From contig NC_091582.1 in the NCBI RefSeq assembly GCF_042767895.1, forward strand, positions 13,622,227 through 13,632,599: 10,373 nucleotides of DNA, written 5' to 3'. The translations under genes were made by a program, and so were the position numbers. Below, piece after piece: positions 7,718 through 10,373 of the stretch. The notes beneath the pieces are model-generated. The model did no database searches. It saw only the letters and a program-made list of their open reading frames with translations, and was not told the DNA's origin. Origin of the DNA: Penaeus vannamei. Its lineage: Eukaryota; Arthropoda; Malacostraca; Decapoda; Penaeidae. Numbering within the stretch: position 1 is the stretch's first letter; each line of letters begins with the position of its first letter.

Positions 7718-9275
7718 GGGATGTATCTTACACTCTTACTCTGGGATGTATCTTGCACTCACACTCTTACTCTGGGATGTATCTTACACTCACACTCTTA
7801 CTCTGGGATGTATCTTACACTCACACTCTTACTCTGGGATGTATCTTACACTCACACTCTTACACTCTTACTCTGGGATGTATCTTACACTCACACTCTT
7901 ACTCTGGGATGTATCTTGCAGCTACACTCTTATCTGGGATGTATCTTACACTCACACTCTTACTCTGGGATGTATCTTACACTCACACTCTTACTCTGGG
8001 ATGTATCTTGCAGTTACACTCTTATCTGGGATGTATCTTACACTCACACTCTTACTCTGGGATGTATCTTACACTCACACTCTTACTCTGGGATGTATCT
8101 TACACTCACACTCTTACTCTGGGATGTATCTTACACTCACACTCTTACTCTGGGATGTATCTTACACTCACACTCTTACTCTGGGATGTATCTTACACTC
8201 ACACTCTTACTCTGGGATGTATCTTACACTCACACTCTTACTCTGGGATGTATCTTGCAGCTACACTCTTATCTGGGATGTATCTTACACTCACACTCTT
8301 ACTCTGGGATGTATCTTACACTCACACTCTTACTCTGGGATGTATCTTGCACTCACACTCTTATCTGGGATGTATCTTACACTCACACTCTTACTCTGGG
8401 AAGTATCTTACACTCACACTCTTACTCTGGGATGTATCTTACACTCACACTCTTACTCTGGGATGTATCTTACACTCACACTCTTACTCTGGGATGTATC
8501 TTACACTCTTACTCTGGGATGTATCTTGCACTCACTCTTACTCTGGGATGTATCTTACACTCACACTCTTACTCTGGGATGTATCTTGCACTCACACTCT
8601 TACTCTGGGATGTATCTTCCACTCACACTCTTACTCTGGGATGTATCTTGCAATCACACTCTTACTCTGGGATGTATCTTGCAATCACACTCTTACTCTG
8701 GGATGTATCTTACACTCACACTCTTACTCTGGGATGTATCTTACACTCACACTCTTACTCTGGGATGTATCTTACACTCACACTCTTACTCTGGGATGTA
8801 TCTTACACTTACACTCTTACTCTGGGATGTATCTTGCAGCTACACTCTTATCTGGGATGTATCTTACACTCACACTCTTACTCTGGGATGTATCTTACAC
8901 TCACACTCTTACTCTGGGATGTATCTTACACTCACACTCTTACTCTGGGAAGTATCTTACACTCACACTATTACTCTGGGATGTATCTTACACTCACACT
9001 CTTACTCTGGGATGTATCTTGCACTCACACTCTTACTCTGGGATGTATCTTACACTCACACTATTACTCTGGGATGTATCTTACACTCACACTCTTACTC
9101 TGGGATGTATCTTACACCCACACTCTTACTCTGGGATGTATCTTACACTCACACTCTCACTCTGGGATGTATCTTACACTCACACTATTACTCTCGGATG
9201 TATCTTACATTTACACTCTTACTCTGGGATGTATTTTGTTATATCCTAACTCTGGTTTGTCTTGCAGCTAGACTC

Positions 9276-9381
9276 ACGCAAAAACCTTCTGTGTTTACCT
9301 TTCACTTTTAGACTCTGGCACTCGAGACCTCCCATTATGTTACATCTATATCTGTCATTCTAAGGTACCAATATAAGCATT
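9276..9381. other. Short spacer between array and minus-strand gene
   Basis: About 105 bp of unique, AT-rich sequence between the last degenerate monomer and the stop codon of the minus-strand gene. If transcribed from the minus strand it would be 3' untranslated region. I see no AATAAA or ATTAAA on the minus strand here. Confidence 0.6.
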
Positions 9382-9593
9382 TCAATCACTACATGTATCA
9401 CTACTTTCTGAACTATCTATTTCATTACTCCACGCCGGAGGATCATCAATATCTGTATCTGTCCATTCAGAATCATTTTTTATCTGATTCCCGCCGTCCT
9501 TGCCTTCAGAAGAACTGGTCATCCCAGCAACAGTAGGTCCTGACAGATCTGCATTGTCGCAATGCAATTTTTCCAGCAAGTACTGTAATCCCT
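9382..9593 (-). CDS. Terminal coding exon of Myb/SANT-like gene (acidic C-terminus)
   Basis: On the minus strand a strong acceptor (TTTTCTCTTTCTTCAG, AG at 9595-9594) is followed by an open frame ending at TGA (9384-9382). The exon starts with AG, which completes a GAG codon with the last G of the upstream exon at 9697, so the phases agree (phase 1). It encodes 69 residues. The first part, GLQYLLEKLHCDNADLSG, looks helical and continues the Myb-like region. The rest is hydrophilic, rich in Ser, Asp and Glu with several WTD/WSN aromatic-acidic spots, and looks disordered. The exon ends about 105 bp from the minisatellite. A frame starting at TTG 9579 is also open here, but splicing explains the sequence better. 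The family is not certain; see the upstream exon. Confidence 0.65.
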
Positions 9594-9696
9594 CTGAAGA
9601 AAGAGAAAATCAAACTTTATACAATGTTATAAACTGAAAGTAACGTCAGAACAAGGTAATACACATCCATACCATCTATGCCACAATCCTACAAAC
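9594..9696 (-). other. 103-bp intron of the minus-strand gene
   Basis: Minus-strand donor AATG|GTTTGT (GT at 9696-9695) and acceptor TTCTTTCTTCAG (AG at 9595-9594), with a long pyrimidine tract. A stop codon in the frame of the upstream exon (TAG, 9691-9689) falls just inside the intron, which supports splicing rather than read-through. A nearby alternative donor, ATG|GTATGG (GT at 9672-9671), is stronger by consensus but would keep that stop in the mRNA. Confidence 0.6.
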
Positions 9697-9845
9697 CATT
9701 AAAGTTTCTTCTTCTTCTCCTGGGAATTGCACAATACATTCTATAAAAGTGTGCACTAACAGAAGTTATGGTACTGCCTGGAAATTGTCTTGCAACTTCC
9801 TTCCAAGTAATGTCTCCAATTGTCTTGTAATTTCCTTCACGAATG
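9697..9845 (-). CDS. Penultimate exon: Myb/SANT-like DNA-binding segment
   Basis: The exon follows a good acceptor (TTTGCATATTTTCAG, AG at 9847-9846) and ends at the donor AATG|GTTTGT. It starts with the third base of a codon (phase 2) and encodes 49 residues from IREGNY to RRRNFN. Two predicted helices fit a divergent Myb/SANT repeat: TWKEVARQF with the conserved Trp, then PGSTITSVSAHFYRMY as turn plus recognition-type helix, followed by IPRRRRRNF, a basic patch that could aid DNA contact or nuclear import. The pattern of a WxxVA helix, a FxG turn, an HFYRM-type third helix, a Pro, a basic stretch and then a LxYL helix resembles the C-terminal Myb-like region of the RNA polymerase I terminator TTF1 family. 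I recognise this by pattern only, and other Myb/SANT proteins remain possible. A role in nuclear DNA binding is inferred. Confidence 0.6.
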
Positions 9846-10341
9846 CTGAAAATATGCAAATAACAATCAAAGGAATGAGTAGACTGCAATATTACTATTC
9901 CCATTATTTTTTTTACAAACTAACACTAAAAGGATTTCTGGAGAAATTCGTACGAAAAACATGTATATCTCAAGGTAGATTTACACAGGTATAATCTCTC
10001 CATCTTGATGAAAACCCTAGTTGACAACTTCCGAGCTAAGCCGCATCACCTAAAATCATTGCTGATATCTTTTTTATTTTTCCTAATTTTTTAATAAATT
10101 TTCAATAATATTGACACACTAAAAATAATGCACTGAAAAACGAAGAAATTGTTGGGGTCAATAAAGGGGGAGGAATTAATGACGTCACTACGTTTAGCAA
10201 ATGAAAGTGCACTGTGATATATCAGAATATAGCCAGCTACAAAATCATTTGTACAATTTACTCATTATTGTTATGGTTATCAGACGTAAAACTAAAATTG
10301 CTCTCTTTTATTTACAAAAACAAATCGTTCCTTACCATTAC
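9846..10341 (-). other. Probable intron of the minus-strand gene; no exon seen
   Basis: AT-rich sequence with stops in all minus-strand frames and no open stretch with good splice sites. It contains a full CRE palindrome at 10180-10187. The acceptor at 9847-9846 is convincing; the donor at the far end is not settled (candidates GT 10341-10340 or 10335-10334). Confidence 0.45.
10180..10187. promoter_or_regulatory. Full CRE palindrome TGACGTCA
   Basis: Exact CREB/ATF-type palindrome inside AATGACGTCACTACG. It lies in the probable intron of the minus-strand gene. A second exact copy is at 1762-1769. Function is not shown. Confidence 0.3.
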
Positions 10342-10373
10342 CAGCCGTCACAATACTCTAGGGAAAAAGTAAA
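10342..10373 (-). CDS. Possible upstream exon of the Myb-like gene, cut by window edge
   Basis: At the right edge the minus strand is open in the frame that would join the exon at 9845. The 32 bases 10373-10342 encode ten codons plus two bases, ending CTG|GTAATG, and joined to C at 9845 they give FTFSLEYCDGC followed by IREGNY. A second donor six bases further on (AATG|GTAAGG, GT at 10335-10334) matches the consensus better but would add an in-frame TAA. A pyrimidine tract with TAG (TTTACTTTTTCCCTAG) lies within the same bases and could be an acceptor instead, leaving a tiny exon. The window ends before this can be settled. Confidence 0.25.

Larger units (their letters stand above)
2764..9275 (+). 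repeat. 31-bp minisatellite array, about 210 tandem copies
   Basis: An uninterrupted head-to-tail array fills this interval. The monomer has an almost invariant 12-bp core, GGGATGTATCTT, followed by a 19-bp half built from imperfect hexamers (ACTCAC, ACTCTT, ACTCTG) after a leading AC or GC. The usual length is 31 bp. Recurrent variants are 25 bp (one hexamer lost; for example near 3352, 6222, 6462, 6702), 29 bp (one AC lost after a GC leader), 30 bp (GCAGCTACACTCTTATCT) and one of about 39 bp near 7830-7870. Most monomers differ from consensus at only zero to two positions; the first one and the last two are the most degenerate. The plus strand has about 20 pyrimidines per 31 bases. No monomer of the standard type contains a forward stop codon in any frame, so long open frames result (one spans 2775-9311); these are explained by repeat structure. 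I identify no known satellite family by name. The copy number is my estimate from the interval and the length variants. Confidence 0.98.

Noticed and set aside
2764..9275. CRISPR array
   Set aside because: The period of 31 bp resembles a CRISPR repeat length, but the copies are directly abutting with no unique spacers, and the flanks are eukaryotic.
2764..9275. G-quadruplex ladder
   Set aside because: There is one GGG per monomer, but the loops would be about 28 nt, too long for stable quadruplexes.
2775..9311. A 2178-codon open frame, and shorter ones in the other two forward frames, as giant repeat proteins
   Set aside because: The open frames follow from a stop-free monomer of 31 bp. All three frames are open at once with the same peptide, there is no distinct N-terminal or C-terminal domain, every monomer supplies an ATG, and length variants of 25, 29 and 30 bp shift the frame freely. 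This is repeat structure, not coding evidence.
9749..9994. 81-codon plus-strand frame
   Set aside because: It is the antisense shadow of the Myb-like exon at 9697-9845, which has good splice sites and a recognisable helix pattern.
9907..10005. Small minus-strand frame starting AAGATGGAG as an extra exon
   Set aside because: It is only about 23 codons, ends in TAG before the acceptor at 9847, and has no matching donor or phase.

Overview
This is a eukaryotic, almost certainly metazoan (probably invertebrate), nuclear genomic window. The evidence is spliceosomal introns with GT-AG borders on the minus strand, AT-rich non-coding flanks, CA and ATA simple repeats, and a very large tandem minisatellite. 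There is no bacterial-style gene organisation. I cannot name the species.

Layout: (1) 1-1340 is a diverged direct tandem duplication of a 600-735 bp AT-rich module. Its start is rich in GTGGCA words and E-box/G-box CACGTG motifs. (2) 1311-1595 holds a TATA-like box followed by a small GC-richer, coding-like patch with a well-placed ATG (1425) and a GT donor (1495). It is a candidate first exon of an unidentified plus-strand gene, weakly supported. (3) 1596-2763 has no recognisable gene: an AT-rich stretch, a GC-rich block (about 1941-2290) with one ATG-less open frame, then AT-rich DNA ending in a C/CA/ATA microsatellite. (4) 2764-9275, nearly two thirds of the window, is one uninterrupted array of about 210 copies of a 31-bp monomer. 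It has a constant 12-bp core (GGGATGTATCTT) and a CT/AC-rich variable half, plus recurrent 25-, 29- and 30-bp variants. At least two levels of higher-order structure are visible: a 403-bp (13-monomer) tandem duplication at 3592-4397 and a ~240-bp (8-monomer) higher-order repeat iterated six times at 6222-7717. (5) 9382 to the right edge carries the 3' end of a minus-strand gene. A terminal exon (9382-9593) and a penultimate exon (9697-9845) join in phase across a 103-bp intron. They encode a Myb/SANT-like segment followed by an acidic, serine-rich C-terminus. A further upstream exon may begin at 10342 and run off the window.

The array is open in all three forward frames for up to 6.5 kb. This is because the monomer contains no forward stop codon and its length is 1 modulo 3, so all three frames read the same 31-residue repeat. 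I do not treat this as a gene. The most interesting points are the frame-invariant array with its nested higher-order structure, its close approach (about 105 bp) to the stop codon of the Myb-like gene with no canonical poly(A) signal between them, and the strong pyrimidine bias of one strand. I found no complete gene, RNA gene, recognisable transposase or reverse transcriptase, or CRISPR array.
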